Shown: positions 1-13,700 of the stretch, one piece after another
Numbering within the stretch: the first letter of the stretch is position 1
Layout: the number at the start of each line of letters is the position of its first letter
The notes under the pieces: model-generated
Database searches by the model: none
Told to the model about the DNA's origin: nothing
Seen by the model: the letters and a program-made list of their open reading frames with translations, nothing else
NCBI GenBank assembly: GCA_021397835.1
Contig: JAJFZO010000902.1
Location: forward strand, 41,001 to 105,000
Length of the DNA: 64,000 nt
Direction: 5' to 3'
DNA from: Moringa oleifera
Lineage: Eukaryota; Streptophyta; Magnoliopsida; Brassicales; Moringaceae
Translations under genes and position numbers: made by a program

Positions 1-971
1 GCTCATTATCCCACAATTTCACTCGTTTCGTTGCCCACCTTTTTCCCACCGATGGGGCCTTAGCAACGGGGTTGTCATGCCTTGCCCAGGCTGGCAGTCT
101 GACTCTCTTATTGCTCACGGCCGACGATCGTGTCGTCGATCGCGCTGCGCAACGAGTCCGCCTAGGCAAGCCTGAGCGTCAGGATCCAGCCCAGCATTCG
201 TCACCTCGAGGGCCTACGATGAAGCACTCCGAATGCTCAAAATCCCCCCAACGATTTGGGCTTCGCGTAGCATGCATCATCGTTAGCTTCGCCGCCAAAA
301 CCGTCGAGCTTGTATAGCCACATCCCAGATCATTTTTTCACGATTTTTCTCATTTTGTTGCCTAAGTTTTTCCCATCGATGAGGCCTTGGCAGCAGGGGT
401 GCCCAGGTTGGCCGTGTGGCACGCTCATTGCTAACGGCCGACAATCATGTCGCCGATCGCGTTGCGCAACGAGTCCGCTTAGGCAAGCCTGAGTGTCGGG
501 ACCCAACCCCACGTTCGTCGCCTCGAGGGCCTGTGACGAAGTACTCCGCATGCTCGAAATTCCCAACAACGATTTGGCCTTCGTGTAGCAAGCATCATCG
601 TTAGCTTCGCCGCCCACACCGTCGAGCTTGTGTAGCCACATGCCAACTAATTATCCCATGATTTTTCTGATTTCGTTGTCCATGTTTTTCCCACCGATGA
701 AGCCTTGGCAGCAGGGGTGTCACGCCTTGCCCAGGCTGGCTGTGTGGCTCGCTCATTGCTAACAGCCGACGATCGTGTCGTCGATCGCGCTGCGCAACGA
801 GTCCGCCAAGGCAAGCCTGGGCGTCGGGATCAAGCCCTGCATCCGCCGCCTGGAGGGCCTGCGATGAAGCAATCAGCATGCTCAAAATCCCACCAGCGAT
901 TTGGTCCTCGCATAGCATGCATCATCGTTAGCTTCGCCGCCCACACTGTCGAGCTTGTGTAGCCACATCCC
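1..971 (+). repeat. Sat1, three monomers at the left window edge
   Basis: The window opens inside a Sat1 monomer, just before GCTCATTATC. Three monomers follow. The second (about 322-640) already carries the type A marker GTCGCCGATCG followed by a pyrimidine and GTTGCGCAACG, so it belongs with the higher-order repeat to its right, but the full A-B-C-D order is not yet seen here. Confidence 0.8.
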
Positions 972-3900
972 AGCTCATTATCTCACGATTTTTCTCATTT
1001 TGTTGGCCACGTTTTTCCCACCGATGAGGTCTTGGCAGCAGGGGTGTCACGACTTGCCCAGGTTGGCCGTGTGGCTCGCTCATTGTTAACGGTCGATGAT
1101 CATGTCGCCGATCGTGTTGCGCAACGAGTCCGCTTAGGCAAGCCTAAGCGTCGGGATCCAACCCCACGTTCGCCGCCTCGAGGGCCTGTGACGAAGCGCT
1201 GCGCATGCTCGAAATTCCCCCCAACGATTTGGCCCTCGCGTAGAATGCATCATCGTTAGCTTCGCCGCCCACACCGTCGAGCTTGTGTAGCCACATCCCA
1301 TCTCATTATCCCATGATTTTTCTCATTTCCGTTGCCCAAGTTTTTCCCACTGATGAGGCCATGGACGTAGGGGTGCCCAGGCTGGTCGTGTTGCTCGCTC
1401 ATTGCTAATGGCCGATGATCATGTCATCGATCGTGCTGCACAATGAGTCCACCTAGGCAAGCCTGGGCATCGGGATCCAACCCCACGTCTGTCGTCTCGA
1501 GGGCCTGTGATGAAGCACTATGCATGCTCGAAATTCACCCCAACGATTTGGCCCTCACATAGCATGCATCATTATTAGCCTCGCCGCCCACACTGTCGAG
1601 CTTGTGTAGCCACATCCCAGCTCATTATCCCACAATTTTTCTCATTTCATTGCCCATGTTTTTCCCACCGATGAGGCTTTCACAGCAGGGGCGTAATGCC
1701 TTGCCCAGGCTGGCCGTGTGCCTCGCTCATTGCTAATGGCCAACGATCGTGTCGTCGATCGCGCTGCGCATTGAATCCGTCGAGGCAAGCCTGGGTGACG
1801 AGATTCAGCCCCACATCTGTCGTCTCGAGGGCCTGCGATGAAGCACTCCGCATGCTCAAAATCCCCCCAGCGATTTGGCCCTCGCATAGCAAGCATCATC
1901 GTTAGCTTCGCCGCCCACACCGTCAAGCTTGTGTAGCCATATCGCAGCTCATTATCCCACGATTTTTCTCATTTCGTTGCCCCCATTTTTCCCACCGATG
2001 AGGCCTTGGTAGCAGAGGTGTCATGCCTTGCCCAGGCTGGCCGTGTGGCTCGCTTATTGCTATCGGCCGACGATCGTGTCGTCGATCGCGCTGCGCAACG
2101 AGTCTGCCGAGGCAAGCTTGGGTGTCGGGATGCAGCCGCGCATCTGCCTCCTGGAGGTCTTACGATGAAGCAGTCAGCATAATCAAAATCCCCCCAGCGA
2201 TTTGGCCATCGCGTAGCATGCATCATCGTTAGCTTCGCCGCCCACACTGTCGAGCTTGTGTAGCCACATCCTAGCTCATTATCTCACGGTTTCTCTCATT
2301 TACTTGGCCACATTTTTCCCACCGATGAGGTCTTGGCAGCAGGGGTGTCACGCCTTGCCCAGGCTGGCCGTGTGGCTCGCTCATTGCTAACGGTCGACGA
2401 TCATGTCGCCGATCGTGTTGCGCAACGAGTCCGCTTAGGCAAGCCTGAACGTCTGGATCCAAACCCACGTTCGTCGCCTCGAGGGCCTGTGACGAAGCAC
2501 TCCGCATGCTCGAAATTACCCCCAATTATTTGGCCCTCGCATAGCATGCATCATTGTTAGCTTCGCCGCCCACACCGTCGAGCTTGTGTAGCCACATCCC
2601 AGCTCATTATCCCACAATTTTTCTCATTTTCGTTGCCGATGTTTTTCCCACCGATGAGGCCATGGCAGCAGGGGTACCCAGGCTGGTCGTGTGGCTCGCT
2701 CATTGCTTATGGCCGATGATCATGTCGTCGATCATGCTGCGCAACGAGTCCACCTAGGCAAGCCTGGGCGTCGGGATCCAACACCACGTCCCTCGTCTCG
2801 AGGGCCTGTGATGAAGCACTATGCATGCTCGAAATTCCCCCCAACAATTTGGCCCTCGCATAGCATGCATCATCGTTAGCCTTGCCGCCCACACCGTCGA
2901 GCTTGTGTAGCCACATCCCAGATCATTATCCCACAATTTTTCTCATTTCGTTGCCCATGTTTTTCCCACCGATGAGGCTTTCACAGCAGGGGTGTAATGC
3001 CTTGCCCAGGCTAGCCGTGTGGCTCGCTCATTGCTAATGACCGACGATCGTGTCGTCGATCGCACTTCGCATTGAATCTGCCGAGGCAAGGCTGGGCGGC
3101 AGGATTCAACCTCGCATCTGCCGCCTCGAGGGCCTGCGATGAAGCACTCCGCATGCTCAAAATCCCCCCAGCGATTTGGCCCTCGCGTAGCGAGCATCAT
3201 TGTTAGCTTCGCCGCCCACACCGTCGAGCTTGTGTAGCCACATCGCAGCTCATTATCCCACGATTTTTCTCATTTCGTTGCCCCCATTTTTCCCACCGAT
3301 GAGGCCTTGGCAGCAGAGGTGTCATGGTTTGCCCAGGCTGGTCGTGTGGCTCGCTCATTGCCAACATCCGACGATCGTGTTGTCGATCGCACTGTGCAAC
3401 TAGTCCGTCTAGGCAAGCCTGGGTGTTGGGATCCAGCCCCGCATCCGTCGCCTCGAGGGCCTGTGACGAAGCACTCCGAATGCTCAAAATTCCACCCAAT
3501 GTTTTGACCCTCGCGTAGCATGCATCATCGTTAGCTTCGCCGCCCACACCGTCGAGCTTCTGTAGCCACATCCTAGCTCATTATCTCACGGTTTCTCTCA
3601 TTTACTTGGCCACATTTTTCCCACCGATGAGGTCTTGGCAGCAGGGGTGTCACGCCTTGCCCAGGCTGGCCGTGTGGCTCGCTCATTGCTAACGGTCGAC
3701 GATCATGTCGCCGATCGTGTTGCGCAACGAGTCCGCTTAGGCAAGCCTGAACGTCTGGATCCAAGCCCACGTTCGTCGCCTCGAGGGCCTGTGACGAAGC
3801 ACTCCGCATGCTCGAAATTACCCCCAATTATTTGGCCCTCGCATAGCATGCATCATTGTTAGCTTCGCCGCCCACACCGTCGAGCTTGTGTAGCCACATC

Positions 3901-6835
3901 CCAGCTCATTATCCCACAATTTTTTTCATTTCGTTGCCGATGTTTTTCCCACCGATGAGGCCATGGCAGCAGGGGTACCCAGGCTGGTCGTGTGGCTCGC
4001 TCATTGCTTATGGCCGATGATCATGTCGTCGATCATGCTGCGCAACGAGTCCACCTAGGCAAGCCTGGGCGTCGGGATCCAACGCCACGTCCCTCGTCTC
4101 GAGGGCCTGTGATGAAGCACTATGCATGCTCGAAATTCCCCCCAACAATTTGGCCCTCGCATAGCATGCATCATCGTTAGCTTTGCCACCCACACCGTCG
4201 AGCTTGTGTAGCCACATCCCAGATCATTATCCCACAATTTTTCTCATTTCGTTGCCCATGTTTTTCCCACCGATGAGGCTTTCACAGCAGGGGTGTAATG
4301 CCTTGCCCAGGCTAGCCGTGTGGCTCACTCATTGCTAATGACCGACGATCGTGTCGTCGATCGCACTTCGCATTGAATCTGCCGAGGCAAGGCTGGGCGG
4401 CAGGATTCAGCCTCGCATCTGCCGCCTCGAGGGCCTGCGATGAAGCACTCCGCATGCTCAAAATCCCCCCAGTGATTTGGCCCTCGCGTAGCGAGCATCA
4501 TTGTTAGCTTCGCCGCCCACACCGTCGAGCTTGTGTAGCCACATCGCAGCTCATTATCCCACGATTTTTCTCATTTCGTTGCCCCCATTTTTCCCACCGA
4601 TGAGGCCATGGCAGCAGAGGTGTCATGCTTTGCCCAGGCTGGCCGTGTGGCTCGCTCATTGCCAACATCCGACGATCGTGTTGTCGATCGCACTGCGCAA
4701 CTAGCCCGTCTAGGCAAGCCTGGGTGTTGGGATCCAGCCCCGCATCCGTCGCCTCGAGGGCCTGTGACGAAGCACTCCGAATGCTCAAAATTCCACCCAA
4801 TGTTTTGACCCTCGCGTAGCATGCATCATCGTTAGCTTCGCCGCCCACACCGTCGAGCTTGTGTAGCCACATCCTAGCTCATTATCTCATGATTTTTCTC
4901 ATTTAGTTGGCCACGTTTTTCCCACCGATGAGGTCTTGGCAGCAAGGGTGTCACGCCTTGCCCAGGCTGGCCGTGTGGCTCGCTCATTGCTAACGGTCAA
5001 CGATCATGTCGCCGATCGTGTTGCGCAACGAGTCCGCTTAGGCAAGCCTGAACGTCTGGATCCAACCCCACGTTCGCCGCCTCGAGGGCCTGTGACGAAG
5101 CACTCCGCATGCTCGAAATTTCCCCCAACGATTTGGCCCACGCGTAGCATGCATCATCGTTAGCTGCGTCGCCCACACCGTCGAGCTTATGTAGTCACAT
5201 CCCAGCTAATTATCCCATGATTTTTCTCATTTCGTTGCCCACGTTTTTCCCACCGATGAGGCCTTGGCAGCAGGGGTGTCAACCTTGCCCAGGCTGGCCA
5301 TGTGGCTCGTTCATTGCTAATGGCCGACGATCGTGTCGTCGATCGCGCTGCGCATTGAGTCCGTCGAGGCAAGCCTAGGTGTCGGGATTCAGCCCCACAT
5401 CTGCCGCCTCGAGGGCCTACAACTAAGCACTCCGCATACTCAAAATCCCCCCAACGATTTGGCCCTCGCGTAGCATGCGTCATCGTTAGCTTCGCTGCCC
5501 ACACCGTCGAGCTTGTGTAGCCACATCCTACCTCATTATCCCACGATTTTTCTTATTTCGTTGCCCACGTTTTTCCCACCGATGAGGCCATGGCAGCAGA
5601 GGTGTCATGCTTTGCCCAGGCTGGCCGTGTGGCTCGCTCATTGCCAACATCCGACGATCGTGTTGTCGATTGCACTGCGCAACTAGTCCGCCTAGGCAAG
5701 CCTGGGTGTTGGGATCCAGCCCCGCATCCGTCGCCTCGAGGGCCTGTGACGAAGCACTCCGAATGCTCAAAATTCCCCCCAATGTTTTGACCCTCGCGTA
5801 GCATGCATCATCGTTAGCTTCGCCGCCCACACCGTCGAGCTTGTGTAGCCACATCCTAGCTCATTATCTCACGATTTTTCTCATTTAGTTGGCCACGTTT
5901 TTCCCACCGATGAGGTCTTGGCAGCAGGGGTGTCACGTCGTGCCCAGACTGGCCGTGTGGCTCGCTCATTGCTAACGGTCGACGATCATGTCGCCGATCG
6001 TGTTACGCAACGAGTCCGCTTAGGCAAGCCTGAACGTCTGGATCCAACCCCACGTTCGCCGCCTCGAGGGCCTGTGACGAAGCACTCCGCATGCTCGAAA
6101 TTCCCCAAACAATTTGGCCCTCGCATAGCATGCATCATCATCGTTAGCATCGCCGCCCACACCGTCGAGTTTATATAGCCACATCCCATCTCATTATCCC
6201 ATTATTTTTCTCATTTCGTTGCCCACATTTTTTCGACCGATAAGGCCTTGGCAGTAGGGGTGCCCAGGCTGGCCGTGTGGCTCGCTCATTGCTAATGGTC
6301 GACGATCATGTCGTCGATCTTGCTGCACAACGAGTCCACCTAGGTAAGCCTGGGCGTCGGGATCCAACCCCACGTCCGTCGCCTCGAGGGCCTGTGATGA
6401 AGCACTCTGCATGCTCGAAATTCCCCAAACGATTTGGCCCTCGCATAGCATGCATCATCGTTAGCCTCGCCGCCCACACCGTCGAGCTTGTGTAGCCACA
6501 TCCCAGCTCATTATCCCATAATTTTTCTCATTTCGTTGCCCACGTTTTTCCCACAGATGAAGCTTTCGCCGCAGGGGTGTCACGCCTTGGCCAGGCTGGC
6601 CATGTGGCTCGCTCATTGCTAATGGCCGACGATCGTGTCGTCGATCGCTCTACGCATTGAATCCGCCAAGGTAAGCCTGGGCGACGGGATTCAGCCCCGC
6701 ATCTGCCACCTCGAGGGCCTGCGGTGAAGCACTCTACCTGCTCAAAATCCCCCCAGCAATTTGGTCCTCGCGTAGCATGCATCATCGTTAGCTTCGCCAC
6801 CCACACCGTCGAGCTTGTGTAGCCACATCCCAGCT
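972..6835 (+). repeat. Sat1 four-monomer higher-order repeat (A-B-C-D, ~1,301 bp)
   Basis: Four monomer types succeed each other in fixed order. A has GTTGGCCAC and GTCGCCGATCG; B has GAGGCCATGGCAG with GTGCCCAGG or GTACCCAGG; C has GAGGCTTTC and GCATTGAATC; D has TTGCCCCCATTTTTCCC and, in most copies, CAACATCCGACG. Units are about 972-2,270, 2,271-3,572, 3,573-4,873, 4,874-5,855 (B missing, 982 bp) and 5,856-6,835 (D missing, ~980 bp). The second and third units are nearly identical over about 1.3 kb at an offset of 1,301-1,302 bp, so that duplication is the youngest. The two short units differ from the rest by exactly one monomer, the product expected from in-register unequal exchange. Confidence 0.88.
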
Positions 6836-7737
6836 CATTATCTCATGATTTTTCTCATTTTGTTGGCCACGTTTTTCCCACCGATGAGGTCTTGGCAGCA
6901 AGGGTGTCACGCCTTGCCCAGGCTGGCCGTGTGACTCGCTCATTGCTAACGGTCGACGATCGTGTCGTCGATCGCGCTGCGCAATGAGTCCGCCTAGGCA
7001 ATCATGGGCATCGGGATCCAGCCCTACATTCCCCGCCTCGAGGGCCTACGACGAAGCACTACGCATGCTCAAAATCCCCCCAGCGATTTGACACTCGCGT
7101 AGCATGCATCATCGTTCGTTTTGCCGCCCACACCATCGCATTAGTGTAGCCACATCCCAGCTTATTATCCCTCGATTTCTCTTGTTTCGTTGGTGACGTT
7201 TTTCCCATCGATGAGGCCTTGGCAGCAGGGGTGTCACGCCTTGCCTAGGCTGGCCGTGTGGCTCGCTTATTGCTAGCGGTCGAGGATCATGTCGTCGATC
7301 GCGCTGTGCAACGAGTCCGCCAAGGCAAGCCTGGGCATCGGGATCGTGCACTGCATCCGCCGCTTCGAGGGCCTGCGACGAAGCACTCCGCATGCACAAA
7401 ATCCCCCCAGCGATTTGGCCCTTGCGTAACATGCATCATCGTTAGCTTCGCCGCCTAACCCGTCAAGCTTGTATAGCCACATCCCAGCTCATTATCCCAT
7501 TATTTTTCTCATTTCGTTGCCCACATTTTTTCCACTGATGAGGCCTTGGCGGCAGGGGTACCTAGGCTGGCCGTGTGGCTCGCTCATTGCTAACGGCCAA
7601 CGATCGTGTCGTCGATCGCGCTGCGCAACGAGTCCGCTTAGGCAAACCTAGGTGTCGGGATCAAGCCCCGAATCCGCCGCCTCGAAAGCCGACGACGAAG
7701 CACACCGAATGTTCAAAATCCCCCTAGCGATTTGGCC
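6836..7737 (+). repeat. Sat1 transition monomers between the A-B-C-D repeat and block L
   Basis: One A-like monomer (6,836 to about 7,155) is followed by two monomers of another type. The first of these ends in CGCCTAACCCGTCAAGC and GTATAGCCACATC, a variant also seen near 34.7, 35.3 and 40.8 kb. No higher-order order is evident. Confidence 0.75.
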
Positions 7738-9104
7738 CTCGCGTAGCATGCATCATCGTTAGGTTCGCCACCCACACCGTCGAGCTTGTGTAGCCACATA
7801 ACCCAGCTCATTATCTCACGATTCTTCTAATTTCGATGCCCGTGTTTTTCCCACCGATGAGGCCTTGGCTGCAGGGGTGTCACGCCTTGCCCAGGCTTGC
7901 CGTTTGGCTCGCTCATTGCTAACGGCCGATGATCGTGTCGTCGATCGCGCTGCGCAACGAGTCCGCCGAGGCAAGTCTAGGGGTTTGGATAAAGCTTCAC
8001 ATCCGCCACCTCGTTGGCCTGCGACGAAGCACTCCGCATGCTCAAAATCCCCATAGAGATTTAGCCCTCGCGTAGCATGCATCATCGTTAGCTTCGCTGC
8101 CCACGCCTTCGAGCTTGTGTAGCCACATCCCAGCTCATTATCTCACGATTTTTCTCATTTCGTTGCCCACATTTTTCCCACCGATGAGGCCTTGGCAGCA
8201 GTGATGCCACGCCTTGCCCAGGCTAGCCCTGTTGCTCGCTCATTTCTAACGGTCGATGATCGGGTCGTCGATCGCGCTGCGCAACGAGTCTGCCTAGGCA
8301 AGCCTTGGCATCGGGATCCCGCCCTGCATCTGAAGCTTCGAGGGCTTGCGACGAAGCTCTCCCCATGCTCAAAATCGTCCCAGCAATTTGGCCCTCGCGT
8401 AGCATGCATCATCGTTAGCTTCGCCGCCCACACTGTCGAGCTTGTGTAGCCACATCCCAGCTCATTATCCCTCGATTTTTCTCATTTCGTTGCCCACGTT
8501 TTTCCCACCGATGAGGCCTTGGCAGTAGAGGCATCATGGTTCGCCCAGGCTGGCCGTGTGGCTCGCTCATTGCTAACGGCCAAAAATCGTGTCGTCGATC
8601 GCGTTGCGCAATGAGTCCGCCTAGGCAAGCCTGGGCATCGGGATGTAGCCCCACATCCGTCGTCTCGAGGGCCTGCGATGAAGCACTCCGCAATCTCAAA
8701 ATCCCCCCAGCGATTTGGCCCTCGCATAGCATGCATCATCGTTAGCTTCGCCGCCCACACCGTCGAGTTTGTGTAGCCGCATCCCAGCTCATTATCCCAT
8801 GATTTCTCTCGTTTCGTTGCCCACATTTTACCCACCAATAAGGCCTTAGCAACAGGGGTGTCCCGCCTTGCCCAGGCTGGCTGTGGGGCTCGCCTGTTGC
8901 TAACGGTCGACGATCGTGTCGTCGATCGCGCTGCGCAACGAGTCTACCTAGGCAAGCATTGGCATCGGGATCCCACCCTGCATCCGCCGCCTCGAGGGCT
9001 TGCGACGAAGCACTCCGCATGCTCAAAATCCCCCCAGCGATTTGGCCCTCGCGTGGCATGCATCATCATTAGCTTCACCGCCCATACCGTCGAGCTTGTG
9101 TAGC

Positions 9105-10728
9105 CACATCCCAGCTCATTATCCCTTGATTTTTCTCGTTTCGTTGCCCACGTTTTTCCCACCGATGAGGCCTTGGCAGCTGGGGTGTCCAGGCTGGCCA
9201 TGTGGCTCGCTCATTGCTAACGGCCGACGATCGTGTCATCGATCACGCTACGCAACGAGTCCGCCTAGGCAAGCCTGGGTGTCGGGATCAAGCCCCACAT
9301 TCGCCGCCTCGAGAGCCTACGACGAAGCACTTCGCATGCTCAAAATCCCCCCAGAGATTTGGCCCTCGTGTAGCATGCATCATCGTTAGGTTCGCCGCCC
9401 ACATCGTCTTGCTTGTGTAGCCACATCTCAGCTCATTATCCCACGATTTTTCTAATTTCGATGCCCGTGTTTTTCCCACCGATGAGACCTTGGCTGCAGG
9501 GGTGTCTTGCCTTGCCCAGGCTGGCCCTGTGGCTCGCTTATTGCTAACGGCCGATGATCGTTTCGTCGATCGCACTGCGCAACGAGTCCGCCGAGGCAAG
9601 CCTAGGCGTTGGGATCTAGCTGCACATTCGCCACCTTGTTGGCCTGCGACGAAGCAACCGCATGCTCAAAATCCTCCCAGCGATTTGGCCTTAACGTAGT
9701 ATGCATCATCGTTAGCTTCGCCGCGCACACCGTCGAGCTTGTGTAGCCACATCCCAGCTCATTATCCCACGATTTTTCTCATTTCGTTGCCCCTGTTTTT
9801 CCCACTGATTAGGCGTTGGCAGTAGAGGTGTCACGCCTTGCCCAGGCTGGCCGTGTGGCTCGCTCATTGCTAACGGCCGACGATCGTGTTGTCGATCGCG
9901 CTGTGCAAAGAGTCCGCCTAGGCAAACCTGGGCGTCGGGATCCAGCCCCGCATCTGCTGGCTCGAGGGCCTACGACGAAGCACTCCGCATACTCAAAATC
10001 CCTCCAACAATTTGGCCCTCGCGTAGCATGCATCATCGTTAGTTTCGCCGCCCAACTCGTCGAGCTTCTATAGCCACATCCTAGCTCATTATCCCATTAT
10101 TTTTCACATTTCGTTGCCAACATTTTTCCCACCGATGAGGCCTTGGTAGCAGGGGTGCCCAGGCTGGCCGTGTGGCTCGCTCATTGCTAACGGCCGACGA
10201 TCGTGTCATCGATCGCGCTACGCAACGAGTCCGCCTAGGCAAGCCTGGGTGTCGGGATCAAGCCCCACATTCGTCGCCTCGAGAGCCTACGACGAAGCAC
10301 TCCGCATGCTCAAAATCCCCCCAGAGATTTGGCCCTCGCGTAGAATGCATCATCGTTAGGTTCGCCGCCCACATCGTCTTGCTTGTGTAGCCACATCTCA
10401 GCTCATTATCCCACGATTTTTCTAATTTTGATGCCCGTGTTTTCCCACCGATGAGACCTTGGCTGCAGGGGTGTCTTGCCTTGCCCAGGCTGGCCCTGTG
10501 GCTTGCTCATTGCTAACGGTCGACGATAGTGTCATCGATCGCGCTGCGCAACGAGTTCGCGTAGGCAAGCCTGGGCATCGGTATCCAACCTCACATCTAC
10601 CACCTCGAGGGCCTGCGACGAAGCACCCCGCATGCTCAAAATTCCCCCTAACGATTTGGCCCTCGCGTAGCATGCATCATCGTTAGCTTCGTCGCCCAAC
10701 TCGTCGAGCTTCTATAGCCACATCCTAG
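9105..10728 (+). repeat. Sat1 three-monomer higher-order repeat, 1.7 units (block L)
   Basis: Monomers starting near 9,105, 9,430 and 9,750 form a 970-bp unit, and the first two types recur at 10,075-10,728. Markers are GTCTTGCTTGTGTAG, then CAGGGGTGTCTTGCCTTGCCC, then GATTAGGCGTTGGCAGTAG. The second recurrence is hybrid in its second monomer. The homologous place in block R carries more copies of the same unit. Confidence 0.8.
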
Positions 10729-13700
10729 CTCATTATCCCATTATTTTTCACATTTCGTTGCCAATATTTTTCCCACCGATGAGGCCTTGGTAGCAGGGGT
10801 GCCCAGGCTGGCCGTGTGGCTCGCTCATTGCTAACGGCCGACGATAGTGTCGTCGATCGTGCTGCGCAACGGGTCCGCCTAGGCAAGCCTGGGCATCGGG
10901 ATCATACCCTGCATCCATCACTTCGAGGGCCTGCGACGAAGCACTCCGCTTGCATAAAATTCCCCCAGCGATTTGGCCCTCGCGTAGCATGCATCATCGT
11001 TAGCTTCGCCGCCTAACTCGTCGAGCAGGTATAGCCACATCCCAGCTCATTATCCCATGATTTTTCTTATTTCATTGCCCACGTTTTTCCCACCGATGAG
11101 GCCTTCGTAGCAGGGGTGTCACGCCTTTGCCAGGCTGGCCGTGTGGCTCGCTCATTGCTAACGGTCGACGATAGTGTCGTCGATCGCGCTGCACAACGAG
11201 TTCACCTAGGCTAGCCAGGGCATCGGGATCCCCCCGCATCCGCCGCCTCGATGGCCTGCGACGAAGCACTCTGCATGCTCAAAATCCTCCCAACGATTTG
11301 GTCCTCGCGTAGCATGTTTCATCGTTAGCTTCGTCGCCCACATCGTCGAGCTTGTGTAGCCATATCCCAGCTCATTATCCCACGATTTTTCTAATTTCGA
11401 TGCCCGTGTTTTTCCCATCGATGAGGCCTTGGCTGCAGGGGTGTCACACCTTGCCCAGGCTGGCCGTGTGGCTCGCTCATTGCTAATGATCGATGATCGT
11501 GTCGTCGATCGCACTGCGCAACGAGTCCGCCGAGGCAATTCTGGGCGTGAGGATCCAACTGCACATCCGCCACCTCGTTGGCCTGCGACGAAGCACTCCG
11601 TATGCTCAAAATCACCCCAGCGATTTGGCCCTCGCGTAGCATGCATCATCGTGGGTTTCGCCGCCCACACCGTCGAGCTTGTGTAGCCGCATCCCAGCTC
11701 ATTATCTCACGATTTTTCTCATTTCGTTGCCCACATTTTTCCCACCGATGAGGCCTTAGCAGCAGGGATGCCACCCCTTGCCCAGGCTGGCCGTGTGGCT
11801 CGCTCGTTGCTAACGGCCGACGATCGTGTCGTCAATCGCACTGCGCAACGAGTCTGCCTAGGCAAGCCTCCACATCTGGATCCAGCCCTGCATCCGCCGC
11901 CTCGAGGGCCTACGACGAAGCACTCCACATTCTCAAAATCCCCCTAGCGATTTGGCCCTCGTGTAGCATGCATTATCGTTAGCTTCGCCGTCCACAACGT
12001 CGAGCTTGTGTAGCCACATCCCAGCTCATTATCCCTCGATTTTTCTCATTTCGTTGCCCATGTTTTTCCTACCGATGAGGCCTTGGTAGTAGAGGTATCA
12101 CGCTTTGCCCAGGCTGGCCGTGTGGCTCGCTCATTGCTAACGGTCGACGATTGTGTCATCGATCAGGCAACGCAACGAGTCCGCCAAGGCAAGCCTGGGC
12201 GTCGGGATGCAGCCCCGCATCCGCAGTCTTGAGGGCCTGCGACGAAGCACTCCGCATGCTCAATATCCCCCCAGCGATTTGGCCCTCGCGTAGCATGCAT
12301 TATCGTTAGCTTCGCTGCCAACGTCGTCAAAATTGTATGGCCACATCCCACCTTATTATCCCATGATTTCTCTTGTTTCGTTGCCCACATTTTTCCCACC
12401 GATGAGGCCTTAGCAACAGGGGTGTCACGCCTTGCCCAGGATGGCTGTCTGGCTCGCATGTTACTAACGGCCGACGATCGTGTCGTCGATCGCGCTGCGC
12501 AATGAGTTCGCCTAGGCAAGCCTAAGCGTCGGGATCCAACCCCACATCCGCCACCTCGAGGGCTTGCGACAAGGCACTCCGGATGCTCAAAATTCCCCCC
12601 AATAATTTGGCCCTCTCGTAGCATGCATCATCGTTAGCTTCGCCGCCCAACCCATCGAGCTTGTATTGCCACATCCTAGCTCATTATCCCATTATTTTTC
12701 TCATTTTGTTGCCAACATTTTTTCCACCGATGACGCCTTGGCAGCAAGGGTGCCCAGGCTAGCCGTGTGGCTCGCTCATTTCTGACGGCCGACGATCGTG
12801 TCGTCGATCGTGCTACGCAATGAGTTCGCCTAGGCAAATCTGGGAGTCAGGATCAATCGCCGCATCCGTCGCCTCGAGAGCCTGCGACGAAGCACACCCC
12901 ATGCTCAAAATCCCCCTAGCGATTTGGCCCTCGCGCAGCATGCATCAACATTAGGTTCGCCGCCCACACCGTCGAGCTTGTGTAGCCACATCCCAGCTCA
13001 TTAGCCCACGATTTTTCTAATTTCGATGCCCATGTTTTTTCCACCGATGAGGCCTTGGCTGCAGGGGTGTCACGCCTTGCCAAGGCTGGCTGTGTGGCTT
13101 GCTCATTGCTAACGGCTGATGATCACGTCATCGATCGCGCTACGCAATGAATCCGCCGAGGCAAGCCTGGGCATTGGGACCTAGCTGCACATCCGCCACC
13201 TTGTTGGCCTGCAACGAAGCACTCTGCATGCTCAAAATCCCTCTAGTGATTTGGCCCTCGCGTAGCATGCATCATCGTTAGCTTCGCCGCCCACACCGTC
13301 GAGCTTATGTAGCCACATCCCAGCTCATTATCTCACGATTTTTCTCATTTCGTTGCCCACATTTTTCCCACCGATGAGGCCTTAGCAGCAGGGATGCCAC
13401 GCCTTGCCCAGGCTGGCCGTGTGGCTCGCTCATTGCTAACAGCCGACGATCGTGTCGTCGATCGTGCTGCGCAATGAGTCTGCCTAGGCAAGCCTCGGCA
13501 TCGGGATCCAGCCCTGCATCTGCCGCCTCGAGGGCCTGCGACGAAGCACTCCGCATGCTCAAAATCCCCCCAGCAATTTGGCCCTCGCATAGCATGCATC
13601 ATCATTAGGTTCGCCGCCCACACCGTTGAGCTTGTGTAGCCACATCCTAGCTCATTATCCTACGATTTTTCTCATTTCATTGCCCACGTTTTTCCCACCG

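Noticed and set aside
7768..7790. GGTTCGCC-type words in Sat1 as an internal pol III B box (tRNA or SINE origin)
   Set aside because: The match to GGTTCGANNCC is imperfect, no A box lies at the right distance, and no cloverleaf can be drawn.
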